This document shows positions 34,167 through 46,812 of a DNA stretch of 64,000 nucleotides, piece after piece. The notes under the pieces are model-generated. The model made no database searches. It was not told where the DNA came from and saw only the letters and a list, made by a program, of their open reading frames with translations. Every line of letters begins with the position of its first letter. Position 1 is the stretch's first letter. The stretch is from Patiria miniata. Lineage: Eukaryota; Echinodermata; Asteroidea; Valvatida; Asterinidae. The DNA lies in the NCBI RefSeq assembly GCF_015706575.1, contig NW_024037056.1, positions 4,911,176 to 4,975,175 of the forward strand, read 5' to 3'. The position numbers were made by a program, and so were the translations under genes.

Positions 34167-34741
34167 GGCAGTGGATATTTTGCCGGAGACGGCAAACCTT
34201 TAGTAAACGTTAGTTTGCCGGATATGCACTGAACATGCGCAGTTACTGTTTTTTTGTACTTAAACATTTTCCGGTGACAAATTTTAGTCTGGCTCCATGC
34301 CAATATTATCGTTGTAACCTCGTATTCACAAGATGGGATTCAGACCATTTTATAATTTCGGACTTCATTTCCCTTTTAAAAAAAATCCTCCAGAGCCACA
34401 AATCTGAAAAAGAAAATGTAACACTCTGCAATAAAATGTTTGAGACATGTTAAAATAATAAAAGAAGAATATTCTTATTTATTCGTGGATGGGAAAAAAA
34501 AACTTTAAAATGTGGCGGGGATCGGGATCGAACCCAGGTCATTCCGCTCTCTAGAGCTATTGCTTAACCACTACACCAAACGTGCTTCACAACTTTTGGT
34601 GGGAATTTAATACATCTTATAATTCAGCCCTATCTTAAAGAGTACAGCGCCCTCTGTTGATATGGATTGCCGCCGGCAAACCTTTAGTAAACGTTAGTTT
34701 GCCGTCATTACCTCCGGCAAAATATCCACTAGGCCCCTATC
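34167..34741. mobile_element. Element E: 575-bp TIR element carrying a tRNA-like segment
   Basis: It starts GGCAGTGGATATTTTGCCGG and ends CCGGCAAAATATCCACTAGG plus a short tail. Subterminal GGCAAACCTTTAGTAAACG blocks recur inverted at both ends. On the minus strand about 34515-34590 reads like a tRNA: an A-box-like GGTGTAGTGGTTAAGC, then GGGTTCGATCCC (B box) and CCCCGCC. Target duplication of 9-10 bp fits Mutator-like elements (inference). No ORF. Confidence 0.7.
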
Positions 34742-35056
34742 TTTTTTTAAAGGGAAATAAAGTCCGAAATTATAAAATGGTCTGATTCCCATCTTGTAAA
34801 TACAAAAATACAATGATAATATTGGCATGGTGGAGCCAGACTAAAATTTGTCACCGGAAAATGTTTAAGTACGAAAAAACAGTAACTGCGCGCATGTTCA
34901 GTGCATATCCGGCAAACTAACGTTATATACTGAAGGTTTGCCGTCTCCGGCAAAATATCTACTGCCTTTTCTATTTTCAATGGCACACATGGGAAGTAAA
35001 AAAAGAGGAAATCAGCTGATCCGAGTAAAAGTTGCATGCCTGACAGATAGCACCAG

Positions 35057-35102
<46 letters not shown>
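35057..35102. repeat. Poly-C run of about 46 bases
   Basis: An uninterrupted C homopolymer inside the H-family repeat. Runs of this length are hard to sequence, so the length is uncertain. Confidence 0.9.
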
Positions 35103-35225
35103 ACTATTTAGTATTTGATATTACGGAGGCCAACTCTAGTCTCTACATTTCAGCTCGGATGTGCGACTGCAAAAAAGTGCCCTTTTCAAGAAATGTCCCC
35201 CCCCCCCCTACCCCCACTGTTTAAC

Positions 35226-35845
35226 CATGTTGTTAACACTACGTAGAAAGTAAAAAGTCTATCGACAATAGTTCTTCATTATATCGCCAAAACAGTAATT
35301 TGAGTGGGAATTTTTGTTCAAATAGTACTTACCCAATTTGCTCTGTCAATTCAAAACAAGTAGAATTGAAAATGGCGCTGTGCATTGACCGCCTTTTTAA
35401 CGAAGATTGTGATTGGACAATGCCTAATATTAGGCTCGTTCAATCAATCGATGTCCATTGTCTACCTCGTCCTCAGGGTGTCGAGCAGTACGCGCCCACA
35501 CTCTCTATGAGGTTGGAAATAAAGTAAGCACTGAGGACGAGGTTGGGTGACGTTTTATCCGGATATCGGCAAAATTTGACAGAAGAAGTTTTCGGAAAAA
35601 CCCGAGTTTGACAGAAAATTCAGCAGAATGAATTGTTACGCAGATTTCTAGCAGAATTCTGTAACTTTGGTAATGTGACAGAAAAATATGGCAGATTTGA
35701 ATTGTATACAGCTGATTAGTTTTGAAAAGTTGAGGCTTCGAAAAATCCATGACGTGTATTGATACAGTGAAGTCACGGTTTTGCAAGCCAGGCTAGACAC
35801 GTGCAAATTAAAAATAAATAAAAATAGTTAACCAATTTATGTATC
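35226..35845. other. Non-coding stretch
   Basis: No gene recognised. Short ORFs at 35300-35527 (+) and 35505-35786 (-) have no recognisable features. Confidence 0.45.
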
Positions 35846-36128
<283 letters not shown>

Positions 36129-36821
36129 AAATTTGCTGCTCAATCGATCACTTAATTGATTGAACTCAAATGGAATCGAATGCTCTGGTAGCGAAAATGA
36201 AACGCGTGCTCAGAGCGATTCTCAAATTCAGATGAAAATGAATGACGTACGATTTTCAGAAGTGAATGAACATTTTAGAAAATTGGCCGGGAAAACCTAT
36301 ATTAAAGTATTAAAAATGTTAATATAAGTAATTAAAAAGTTCAGTCTTAAAAACAAATAATTTCTGTAAAGAAAATGTTAAGATTTTATGACATCTCAGG
36401 GGCGTAAGTCCCGGGAGGGGGGGGGGGGGATTGGGGTGGGGGATATATACCCCCCACTTTAAGACCAGGGCCCAATTTCAAAGAGCTGCTTGGCTTAACG
36501 GTAAGCAAATTGGGCCCAGGGGTATGGGCTATTGAATCCCCCCTCCCCCTCCCCCCCCCCCCCCCACAAACACCTTTAATTTCGTGATGAAAAAAAATGC
36601 GGATTTCGAGGTATTTTCAAACATCCCAAGAACCAAAATGTATATAATAGCACTGAAAAGTGGAGAAACAAAGTACAAAAGCTTTTAAAATGCGCCGGTT
36701 TTTTGGAAGCGCGAGTACGATCATTGATATACATTACATTGTACATCTATATCCTGAAGAGTGCCCTCTAGTGTAAGGTGGTGCCCAATAAAATAATATG
36801 TACGTTTCCCGGCTGTTAATG

Positions 36822-36823
<2 letters not shown>

Positions 36824-36860
<37 letters not shown>

Positions 36861-36871
36861 CGGGGGGGGGG

Positions 36872-36902
<31 letters not shown>

Positions 36903-36912
36903 CGGGGGCGGG
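36824..36912 (+). repeat. Very long poly-G tract with sparse C
   Basis: About 89 bases, nearly all G, interrupted by single C at four places. It could form G-quadruplexes; assembly accuracy here is doubtful. Confidence 0.9.
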
Positions 36913-37123
36913 GTCCTCCCCTAAATATTAACCCAGTACCAAAATGCCCCCAACACAAAACCCGAAATGTGACCCTCGCAGAGAAGTTTCATGAAATATA
37001 GCGTCCCTAGTGTCCAGTGGCGTAAATCTGACTCCTATATGAAAATCGGACTCCTTTTCCCTATTATTGGTTAATCCCTCACACGCGACATCGACAAGCC
37101 CCTTTCCCAATCTAACACGAAAT

Positions 37124-37604
37124 ACACGGTGAGTAAAAAAAAAAGAAACCAAATGTTGGGACCATTGTTTTAGTGAAGTTCTGCATGTAGCACTTTCAAA
37201 ATTTAGGATAAAAGCCCAATACATAATTATGCTTTCTTTTAGTACAAGAATCATTCAAATCACTGACGTACTTTTCAAGATATAGAATTTTAAACACACC
37301 ACGGTTTTAAGGTTCTGTCCACGGATCACAAAATGGTCAGTGCTAGTCTTTCAGCAAAACGAAAACAAATCACACATACAGGGATGTGTGTGAATTGTTT
37401 TCGCCGTGGACAGAACTTTAAAACGGTACGTGGTTGTGTTTAAAATTCCGTAACTTGAAAAGTACATGAGTGATTTGAAAGATTGTTGTACTAAAAGAAT
37501 GATGAATTGGTCTTTTATATCCTAGATTTTGAAAGTGCTACATGCAGAACTTCAATAAAACAATAGTCCCGACATTGGGGTTTCGTTTTTTTACTCACCC
37601 TGTA
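37124..37604. mobile_element. Foldback element with TA flanks (mariner-like ends)
   Basis: ACACGGTGAGTAAAAAA at the left and TTTTTTTACTCACCCTGT at the right are inverted, and the match continues inward for more than 150 bp (GTAGCACTTTCAAAAT and its complement). TA flanks both ends. No transposase ORF. Confidence 0.7.
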
Positions 37605-37740
37605 TCCTAAAATGTTCATTCACTTCTGAAAATCGGTCATTCATTTCGTCTGAATTTGAGAATCGCTCTGAACACGCGTTTCATTTTCACTAGCATTCGA
37701 TTCCATTTCAGTTCAATCAATTAAGTGATTGAGTATAGCA

Positions 37741-39432
37741 CCATTCGTTTATGTCAATTCAGATTCATTTACAAGACTTCTTTTTCGCTTTTAGAGGGCG
37801 ATTTCAAACATTCACCATTCTATTTCAGTTTTAGTTTAATGTCATCGGCACCAGATACAATTAGGGGTTTCTTTTTCATTAACCGTCAATCAAGTTACCT
37901 GTACCTGAAATCAATTTAGAAAAGGTATGCTTGCGTAGATGAATGCACAGGTAGGTAATTGGCCGTCGTTTCTCAAACCGATGCACGTACAATGAAAACG
38001 CCTGAACTTCGATAAATTGAAATAGATTAAAGACGTGCATTCAAATTCAAACGAAAACGAATGACTGATTTTCAGAAGTGAATGAACATTTCAGGAAATT
38101 GGCCGGGAAAATCTATCAACAAATAAATAAACACCACAGTAGCTGCTTTATGTCAATTCAATTCAATTCAATTCAATAGCAACATTTATTTCTACACTTT
38201 CCACAAGCAATTAAGTTTCCAAATTGTTTTTTTTTTGATGTTACAGTGCTCAGCTGGAGTGGGTGGGAGGGGCCGGCTATATGAAAAACCGTTGGTTCCC
38301 ATGATCGGAATACACACCACGATTCAACCAAAACTAACCACAACTCATTCGCCAAACAGAATCGTTTTATTTTCTTTCTATTTTTCTTCCATCGGTAAAC
38401 AGTTACAGATCCTCTGATAATAAGAAATTATATTGTGCAGACTACATCGCATCATTTTTGTCTGCAAATAGTACCTAGTAATCATACTATGGAAATGAAA
38501 ATGCAATGTAAAATGGTAGATTCTACAAAGTGTCAGAAACAAAAGGAATGAGCCTATTTTTAAGATGCCTAGTGAACAAAAAAGAAGAAACAATCCGCTA
38601 CTATAAGTTAGGTTACTGTCCGAAACTTAAATTTACAGAATTCGTTAAAGTAACAGCCAATTATTAAGAAAACAATCTTTCAGGAGAGATCAGGTAATTC
38701 AACAAGAAAATAAGCCCCATGAGAAAGTGGTCCCAAAAAGTCGTTTCATTCACGTTTTCTGGTTAGTAATTTAGTAATTTTGCACACACTACTTTTTTTT
38801 TTTTAGATGTACAGCCACAGACCCACTACAAAAAAAAATGATTATAAATCGCAACAATGTAATTTCAGTTGTGAACTGAATTTTTATAAAGCAACAAGTG
38901 CAGATATATACAAAAGAAAGGTGTATCTAATCTTTACACCTACTAAATTATTGTTTCTTGGAAACATTACGACGTTTGCCCACTCATGTCTTTAACAGCA
39001 ATAAAATAATCAAAACTATAAAGAGAGTTAAAATAAACACATGAAAAAATGCAACCAACAGGATCACAATTTTGAACAAATGTGATGGGCTTTAAACAAA
39101 AAAATAGTTCAACAAGTTGAAGTCTTGTTAGAAACAAACACGAGTGTGATTGAGTTCCATTTACAATGACCTAATTCCACATACATGCATAAAGTAGGCT
39201 AAATATTTAACCAAACATCTACTCAGCATAATTCAAAATCTAGAAAATTGTAAAAATTGTACAAATCCACATAAAGTTTGTATGCCATTTATCATATAAA
39301 TTTATGTATAAAATTTGAGATTAAATCATTCTCTACTGGTCTTCTACAAATCATTGAAGTGATTTACAAATTTAAATCACGACACATTATGGCACCCAAC
39401 CACAACATCACCAAGAATAAATAATGTCTCCA
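37741..39432. other. Non-coding stretch before the assembly gap
   Basis: A/T-rich sequence with short ORFs only. It contains one partial repeat (38040-38110, see the inverted repeat at 36130) and a short (AATTC)n run at 38155-38176. Nothing else recognised. Confidence 0.5.
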
Positions 39433-39932
39433 NNNNNNNNNNNNNNNNNNNNNNNNNNNNNNNNNNNNNNNNNNNNNNNNNNNNNNNNNNNNNNNNNNNN
39501 NNNNNNNNNNNNNNNNNNNNNNNNNNNNNNNNNNNNNNNNNNNNNNNNNNNNNNNNNNNNNNNNNNNNNNNNNNNNNNNNNNNNNNNNNNNNNNNNNNNN
39601 NNNNNNNNNNNNNNNNNNNNNNNNNNNNNNNNNNNNNNNNNNNNNNNNNNNNNNNNNNNNNNNNNNNNNNNNNNNNNNNNNNNNNNNNNNNNNNNNNNNN
39701 NNNNNNNNNNNNNNNNNNNNNNNNNNNNNNNNNNNNNNNNNNNNNNNNNNNNNNNNNNNNNNNNNNNNNNNNNNNNNNNNNNNNNNNNNNNNNNNNNNNN
39801 NNNNNNNNNNNNNNNNNNNNNNNNNNNNNNNNNNNNNNNNNNNNNNNNNNNNNNNNNNNNNNNNNNNNNNNNNNNNNNNNNNNNNNNNNNNNNNNNNNNN
39901 NNNNNNNNNNNNNNNNNNNNNNNNNNNNNNNN
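39433..39932. other. Assembly gap of exactly 500 N
   Basis: The round length suggests a placeholder of unknown true size. The sequence resumes in the middle of the oxidase coding region. Confidence 0.99.
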
Positions 39933-40109
39933 CTCCAAACTCCGGTTGGGAGAATCTTCTTCGGGGGTGAGGCTACAGATGACAAGTTTGCGGGGTTTGT
40001 GATCGGGGGAATGAGGAGTGGGGAGCGAGAGGCTAAGAAGATAATGCGGGGAGTGCTGAAGTGGGAGATTAAACGCAAAGGGTTTTTTAGGCAAATGAAA
40101 GATGTTTGA
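39933..40109 (+). pseudogene. Polyamine oxidase C-terminal fragment, second copy
   Basis: It begins at the gap edge in frame (LQTPVGRIFFGGEATDDKF) and holds only the last 58 codons. One extra T in a T-run after KG changes the ending: the first copy reads GFLGK and stops, while this copy reads GFFRQMKDV and stops at 40107-40109. The missing 5' part may be in the gap. It is probably an assembly duplicate, not a true pseudogene. Confidence 0.8.
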
Positions 40110-40720
40110 AACAGATCATTGGATGAGTTGATGATGTCAACTAATAGTTGAGTGAAATTGGTGTTGGTTGTAATCAATAGTGTGAAAAACTAATTAAAAA
40201 AATTCTAAAAAGAAATTGGCTATCTTCTTCTCTCCTCCCGGGTCCTCATTTCACAGGTCTCCAAACTTCCAATCATTACTTGCAAAATATAAGTAGTACA
40301 TGTGCATGCTAGAAAAAATACCTGTGTATTTCAAATTGTGCTTTTCAAATCTACACCATTTCAGATTCCAATTCTTGTACAGAACTACATTCCATAGTAA
40401 GTTCTTTTTGCATTTGTAGCCCTTCTATATTTTGCAAGAAATGTTTGGGCAAGGATTATATTATAGTGTGTATGATTCAGTTGCTCTGTCCATCAAATTA
40501 TTTTCAAATTTAGTGGTGTTAGTTACATTAATGATGTTGGCCAATTTAGATTAGACACAAAAACAAAAAAAACAAAAAAAATATTAAAAGCATGAAATAA
40601 AAATTACAAAAAAAGACACATTCTTATCATAAAGGACCTAATTAAAGTATATTACCTAGTATATTAATGTTTGTTTTAAGGTACATGTAAGGGGTTTCTA
40701 TGGAATATTAAGTTTTACTT

Positions 40721-41158
40721 TTAAAGGGAATATACATTTGCAATCATAAAAAAAACCTACCAATTGTTATGAAATACCTTGCTGGACTGTTAGTGAATGA
40801 CAGTCTAAAGCATCCTGCAAAATCATGGCACCTGGTGTGCTGACATTTTTAAGAAAAGTGGTGTTTTTGAATCAATTTCCAGTGCTGGTCGGCCGACCAG
40901 CGTTGGAAACAACTGGCTTTTTTTCATATACTGCCTCCAGTTTACCATAATTTTAGTTAGTCTGAATTGTGTTTGCAATCGATTACTATAAATTGCTCCA
41001 TTAAACATGATTGTTTTTTTTTTGGTTTTTCCAACATCTACAAACACAAAACTTCAAACAGGTCAGTGAAACAATATTTGCTATAAAACACTTACCCCCC
41101 CCCCCCCATCCATCCTTTTCTGAAAATTACAGCAAAAACAAATGTATATTCCCTTTAA
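40721..41158. mobile_element. TTAA-flanked MITE, duplicate of 9992-10430
   Basis: Same ends and central palindrome as the first copy, with small indels such as ATAATTTTAG in place of ATAATTATTTAG. Confidence 0.85.
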
Positions 41159-43824
41159 GTTGTGAAGATTAAGCTTTACATACCAGAAAAGCAAGTATAC
41201 AAATTGTGCTACAAAGGACGATATAGGCACTTGCTCTCGTGCAGTCATTTTACAATGTATGACACGTAATAAAATGTAGATGCGTATTATAATGCACAAT
41301 CATATTTACAATAATTAACCAATGGATCAATATGATACTGTTGTGTAGATGGTTCATTTTTCATTTGAATGTATATGATTTAAAATGTTTTTCGCAATTG
41401 GATTCTTAAAATGTCACATGTGGCCTTGCCTGATGCAGTTTGATGAAAGTTTGTTTGCTTTGGATTTGAGTTGAATTTGGTCAGTGTGGCTGTTCCTGTA
41501 TTGACCCCAAAAAAGATTTGATCAAAGATCCGTCAATTGTTGTGTTAACTTGACTTTATCATCACTTGTCAGCTTGACACATTCTGCAATCACTTTTTGT
41601 AATATAGCTTGTAGAGCAGACCAAGTTTGATATTATGAATGAATGTTTTAAAATATTTAAGAGGGAAGGATATATTATTAACCAGGCAGCTTCCCTTCTT
41701 TGCCTATTCTGTTATGTCCTTCCTTGTACTCTAGAAGAGACGCTTCGCACTTCATACAAAACTGTACATGTACATGTACAATGTACTTCTCTATTACCCT
41801 GCATAAAATGTAACTTTTTTTCTATCTGGTCTCTACAAATTTCTTTTAATTGACTATCCATATCTCAAAAAGTGAAAGTCCTCCTTCTCTTACTAATAAT
41901 AGGCCTAGGCATATATCCTTCCTTATTCCAAGAAACTATCTATGTGTGGTCAGTTCTGGAATTCAATTGTGGTCAGATCAGTTCTGGAATCTACCACTTC
42001 CTGAGGATTTAATTTGTATTACTTTCCCACACTGGCTAGCTCCTCCTTAGTAGCCACAACCTGTTTGGCCACATAGTTGTGGTTAATTGTAATAATTGAT
42101 ACATGACACATTCAGAGATAAATGCCTGATGTGTGAATTAATAAGTGAATGCACACGCCCACACAAACACTCAAAAGCCTAGCTGCCTGGTTTGCAATGT
42201 GCAACCTATGAACATACACAGAAAGGCTGCTTTAATAGTATAGAATTGAAGCCTGAGTAAGGTCACCTTAGTACAAAAATAGTGTTTGGACTTTGTAGTA
42301 GTACGCCCATATGGTGCAAATTTTGAACTCGGATTATTGACTGTAGTAATTACATTTTTTGTTTTAGATTGGTTGTGGTAATTAAATTTGTTTTTAATGA
42401 AACAACATAAACGTTGGTGTTTTGTGATACATTAAAGTGTATCACTCTTACGATTAGAGTATTAATTGATTTGTATAAAAATTTTCATCCACGTTTATTG
42501 TGGTAGGATAATACATGTAGCTGCACCATAGATGAAAACAGCCTGTGAACAAAATTAATCGCACTTTGTTAAAAGGTTTGAAAAATAGAAAATTACAGTA
42601 TTTTTTATGTATGCACATTCGTTGGCATATGGGCATGATTTGCCATTGATAATTTTTATTCAAGTCATCGAGGTAAACACTAATACATGTATATCAGCAA
42701 TTTAAACAAAAATTAACTTCCTTTTTGTTTTCAAATCATAATTTAAGAGGGCTCAAGAAACAGTGGAATATATTAACTGCAGTGTAAAAGATCATAAATT
42801 ACCCCAGTAAAATCTGCAATTAAATTGTAGTTTTTAGGTTATACTCATTTCATATGAACAAAACCCTAGAATTTTGGTTTCATGTTATGGAATTTTATTC
42901 AACAATTGTCGGCTTTGTAAGAGGCTCAGAATAAAAAAAACCCTTAAACAAGCTATGCCTTGCTGCTCATATTTGAAGTTGAATGTTTTGAAATAAAGAG
43001 ATAACAATATACATGCACCAAAGTGATTCTCCCGTGTGGCTTTTTTTATGGCTTTGTTTTTATAAAATCAGTAAAATAAAAATTAACAGCTTGTTGTAAG
43101 GTCTATGGTACAAATGTAGCGGGTCTGCTGTCAATAACCTCTAGCTTAGTACCATGAGTGGATCTAGCAGTGATCAGGTTTAGGACTTTTTGAGTCTGAT
43201 TCATAAATTATGATGAGCACTGTTAAAGCAATCATAATTTCTGAATACATGCAAGGTGGTTTCTATCCGTTAAAATGTCTATTTCGCCTTGGATAAGGCT
43301 GTAGTATAGACAAGAGAGATACACGTTTATTATTAACTGTGATGTAAATACAGCAAACACAAAAACCTGTGGCATGGATGCAGAACCAAAGAGAAATGGA
43401 AGGCCGCAGGAAATGAGCTGTTGTCAGCTCGAGATGACTGTACGGATTATAAATTACTTGGCCTTGGATTTCTCTCTACTTAAAGAGCTTTACCTCATTC
43501 AACATGATTAAAAAAACTATTATCCCCATTTTACGAGATTCACCTTCAAATATATTTTTACTTCTGAAGTGTTTTCGCCACCCCCCCCCCCCCCAGCCAG
43601 ATTTATAAGGAGCCTGCTGCTAAATCCACACCAAATTCAATTTAATTCAGAGTTAATGCGCACCAAGATAATGAACCATCCTACTATACAAATTGAGCAG
43701 TATCCCTCGAAAGTGTTTTTTTCCCCCTTTTTCTCATGGTGTACTGGTGAAGCATATGTGAAAATTGGCCGATCCTAGGATAAGTGCACAAGTATGCACA
43801 GCTGATCTGTGTGATTCTTAATAG
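41159..43824. other. Non-coding stretch, duplicate of 10431-13099
   Basis: Same content as the first copy, including the poly-C run (here longer, about 43581-43595). No gene. Confidence 0.5.
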
Positions 43825-44077
43825 GTACAGGAGAGGACTGTTCTTAGTAGCCATATCCATACAAGATGTGTACAGGAGAGGACTGTTCTTAGTAGCCATA
43901 TCCATACAAGATGTGTACAGGAGAGGACTGTTCTTAGTAGCCATATCCATACAAGATGTGTACAGGAGAGGACTGTTCTTAGTAGCCATATCCATACAAG
44001 ATGTGTACAGGAGAGGACTGTTCTTAGTAGCCATATCCATACGAGAGGACTGTTCTTAGTAGCCATATCCATACAAG
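43825..44077 (-). repeat. 45-bp tandem repeat, duplicate copy
   Basis: Same unit number, same shortened last unit and same sequence as 13100-13352. Confidence 0.9.
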
Positions 44078-44364
44078 ACGTGTCCTTTAAGTCTCAGTGA
44101 GTGCACAATGTCCCATGCTGTGATCGTCGTCTTGCCTTTATATTCCGAGTGAATCACTGCACAGTGTATGACCTCCTCCAGCCAGTGTCTCAGCCCTTCT
44201 CTTGCTTCATGGTACACCAGGCCTGAGATCCGTCCAACCCCTCCCCGACGAGCCAAGCGGCGGATGGCGGGGCAGCCAAGAGGCAGGGGAATGAATATCA
44301 GCTTACGATGACGCTTGATGCCCCCTTTGCCTATACCTTTTGCACCCTTGCCGAGCCCACTCAT
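44056..44364 (-). CDS. Divergent histone H4-like protein, second copy
   Basis: The 102-residue translation is identical to that at 13331-13639, with the same lost Arg3, same replaced 21-31 segment and same LYGYGY ending. Just upstream, a CTCT run is 2 bp longer than in the first copy. Identity at every codon fits a duplicated assembly of one locus or a very recent duplication; it does not by itself show selection. Confidence 0.7.
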   Translation of the reverse strand: MSGLGKGAKGIGKGGIKRHRKLIFIPLPLGCPAIRRLARRGGVGRISGLVYHEAREGLRHWLEEVIHCAVIHSEYKGKTTITAWDIVHSLRLKGHVLYGYGY

Positions 44365-46812
44365 TGCCTTCTATTCTCTGTACAAAATGTATCTCTCTTT
44401 CTCTCTATCGGTATCTTTGCATTCAATTCAGTTGTTTCAGTTGTTGGCAGATGAAAGAGATACATGTGTAAATGCCTTAGGCTCTCCAAAATAACAAACA
44501 GAAAAACTGAGCTTAAATGTTGTCAACTGTGCAGAGGTTTACAAGCATTCTTGATCCTATGGTTCCAAACTTAAACAGAACCTCAACAAGTCTAGGGTTG
44601 TTTACCAATTCATCCACAATACATTTGCAGCTGCAGAATTTCACTGGTACATTTCCAGCACAGTAGTTGCATTTGCCAACGGTTTGAAAAGGCCTTGAGT
44701 CTTGCGTAAAGCCAATTTGTTAGGCAATTGGCGATAACATGCTATTTATAGCTGTATCCAAACATCCCTTACATCCGTCACTGATTGTGCAACAATACAC
44801 CTGCAAACACGTACATGTACGTATCTATGTACTCAGTGCATATCGCCTATACACAACAGGTTAAAGGTCACCACTTTGATGATAGTTTATGATGATGTAT
44901 AGTTTATGATGAAAAATGCACACACACTGTAGTAGAACTTTCCAAATAACGATTAATTAAAACAATTCCCACTGTTTGAACAGTCACAGACAGTCCAAAA
45001 TTTCACCCACTTCCCCTGCCATGCCTTTTACACAGGCTAGTCACCAACAATCAGATCATATTTCAAGCAAATTCAGTCAACAGACAAAGTAGGCAACTGG
45101 GGTTGAAAATAATTCAAGGACAAAGTGCAAAAGGAAACTACAGGTGACTAAGTACAGCTTTTGTACGCAAGGCTAGTATCCTGTCTGCACTAATTCATCA
45201 ACATGTACAGACCTCCAGCACAACAATGATTGGAATTGTGTGGCCACACAAAGGTTGACACATCAAGTTGTACCATTTGCAGGTGAATAAATTGACTCTT
45301 TGTGAATGTGGAGAAATGTCAACAACTAAAGAACTGAAATGTAAAAAAAAAATGGTTTCAAATCAAAGAAGATGAGTGAAACAAAAGAAACCAAAATAAA
45401 AGGAAATCATGAACAGTTTTGGACTTACTACTTGTCTTTTCTCATTTATTACCAAATGGTTTAAATAAAAACCCAAAACAAAACTTTTAAATATTTACAT
45501 TAACACTGTGTGCTCTACACAGTTGAAAAAAATCATCAACTCAAGGAGAGAAAGGAGTAACAAAGTTGGGCCAGACTCGGCCCTGATAGAAAACTGTGCT
45601 GCATAACTAACGGACATCTACAAAACACCCAGCAACTCTTATGACTTCTGTGTACATATATTTACATAAACAATTACCGGTAATTTCCAAGCGTGATTCA
45701 ATGCATTCCACATTTATACAACCTGGTTCTTGCATGACAGATACCTAAAGGCCAAATCTGACTGGCATGCCACAAAGGACCAGGTGAACTGGAATACAAT
45801 AATCCTACACTTCTAAGGCTAATAGAATTTTATGTCAAATGATGTATTTACATGTGAGTTTACCTATTTTCATATCGGACAAGTGCAATAGCATATTGTG
45901 TTCACACGACCACTGTGCTGTACAGTTTCAACAATGTTATTTTTCCCATCAATAGAATTGTACAATGGATTAAAGGCAGAGAGAATCATTTGTAATTTGA
46001 GCAGTCTTTTTCCTTTGAAGCAACAAAAAGCTCAAAATCTTAAGAAAAGGGTGCTGAACAATCTGACAAAGTTTTAGCTCTGTGAATGCTGTATATTCCT
46101 GAGGAAGCACCATTCTGGGATCTCGATTTTAATTCAAAAGTTGCCGAGCCATATTTTCAACTGCGCCCGTATTATCAGCATCCATTCTCAAACGGCCAAT
46201 TGCAGCTATGTGATGTCACATACTGAACTGTGTCAATGCTTGTGCACACCCATTCACCCAATTTCAAACCAACTGCTAATTTCCAAAAATGTGTCACTTG
46301 ACACATCTTTGGAAATGACCTTTTTAATGTTTTCTGTAAAATGACAGCATGCCAGAAGGAATAATTTCACAGAGAGTTTTAAAGTGTCATTGCATCTTTA
46401 AACCAAGTAAGCTTTTTAATAAGTAAGTATTTTGGTTGGTCATGTTTTGGATAGCTGCAGTCCACTCTAGCTTTAAGATATGGAAGTTGGGTGTAATATG
46501 GTGTAGGTTGCTCAGTTAAAGTGGCTGGAATCTGCCTGGACAGCATCTTTCACTTCAACCACATGAACGGCCTCAAGCTCCGGTATTAAAAGGTGACACA
46601 TGATTACAATGGAAAAAGAATAGAAAATGAGCTTCACACAAGAACTGACCTTCCGAACTCGTCGAAATGCAATTAAGTGTATAAACCATGCTGGAAAAAC
46701 AATTCTGGCAAACAAAAGAAAATTCGGCAAGTCCATGTGAATTATCTGCCCACCTGGTGCAGTATTCCAAGAAGAATATTTCCTGTCTATTGTATGGCTG
46801 TGGATTGTGTCC
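44365..46812 (-). other. Non-coding stretch, duplicate of 13640-16086
   Basis: Presumed 3' region of the second SMC4 copy, with the same candidate AATAAA on the minus strand near 45445. No gene recognised. Confidence 0.4.

Larger units (their letters stand above)
33316..35225. mobile_element. Four-level nest of transposable elements
   Basis: The outermost is an inverted copy of element H (33316-33713 and 35049-35225). Inside it, element X (33722-35040) has an 8-bp duplication TGACAGAT at 33714-33721 and 35041-35048. Inside X, element E' (33809-34965) has a 10-bp duplication CTTTTCTATT at 33799-33808 and 34966-34975. Inside E', element E (34167-34741), same family in opposite orientation, has a 9-bp duplication TTTTTTTAA at 34158-34166 and 34742-34750. 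Each layer is explained without leftover sequence. Confidence 0.8.
36130..37740. repeat. Inverted repeat with about 140-bp arms, enclosing a second foldback
   Basis: Arm 36137-36281 (TCGATCACTTAATTGATTGA ... TTTTCAGAAGTGAATGAAC) is inverted at 37608-37736. A third partial copy of the inner arm end is direct at about 38040-38110. The enclosed DNA also holds G/C homopolymers at 36418-36429, 36541-36565 and 36824-36912, so this may be two solo copies rather than one element. Confidence 0.5.

Noticed and set aside
36734..37001. Proline- or glycine-rich ORFs over the poly-G tract
   Set aside because: Artefacts of a homopolymer read in three frames.
39377..40177. Long ORFs across 39377-40177
   Set aside because: They run through 500 N; only the oxidase end after the gap is real.
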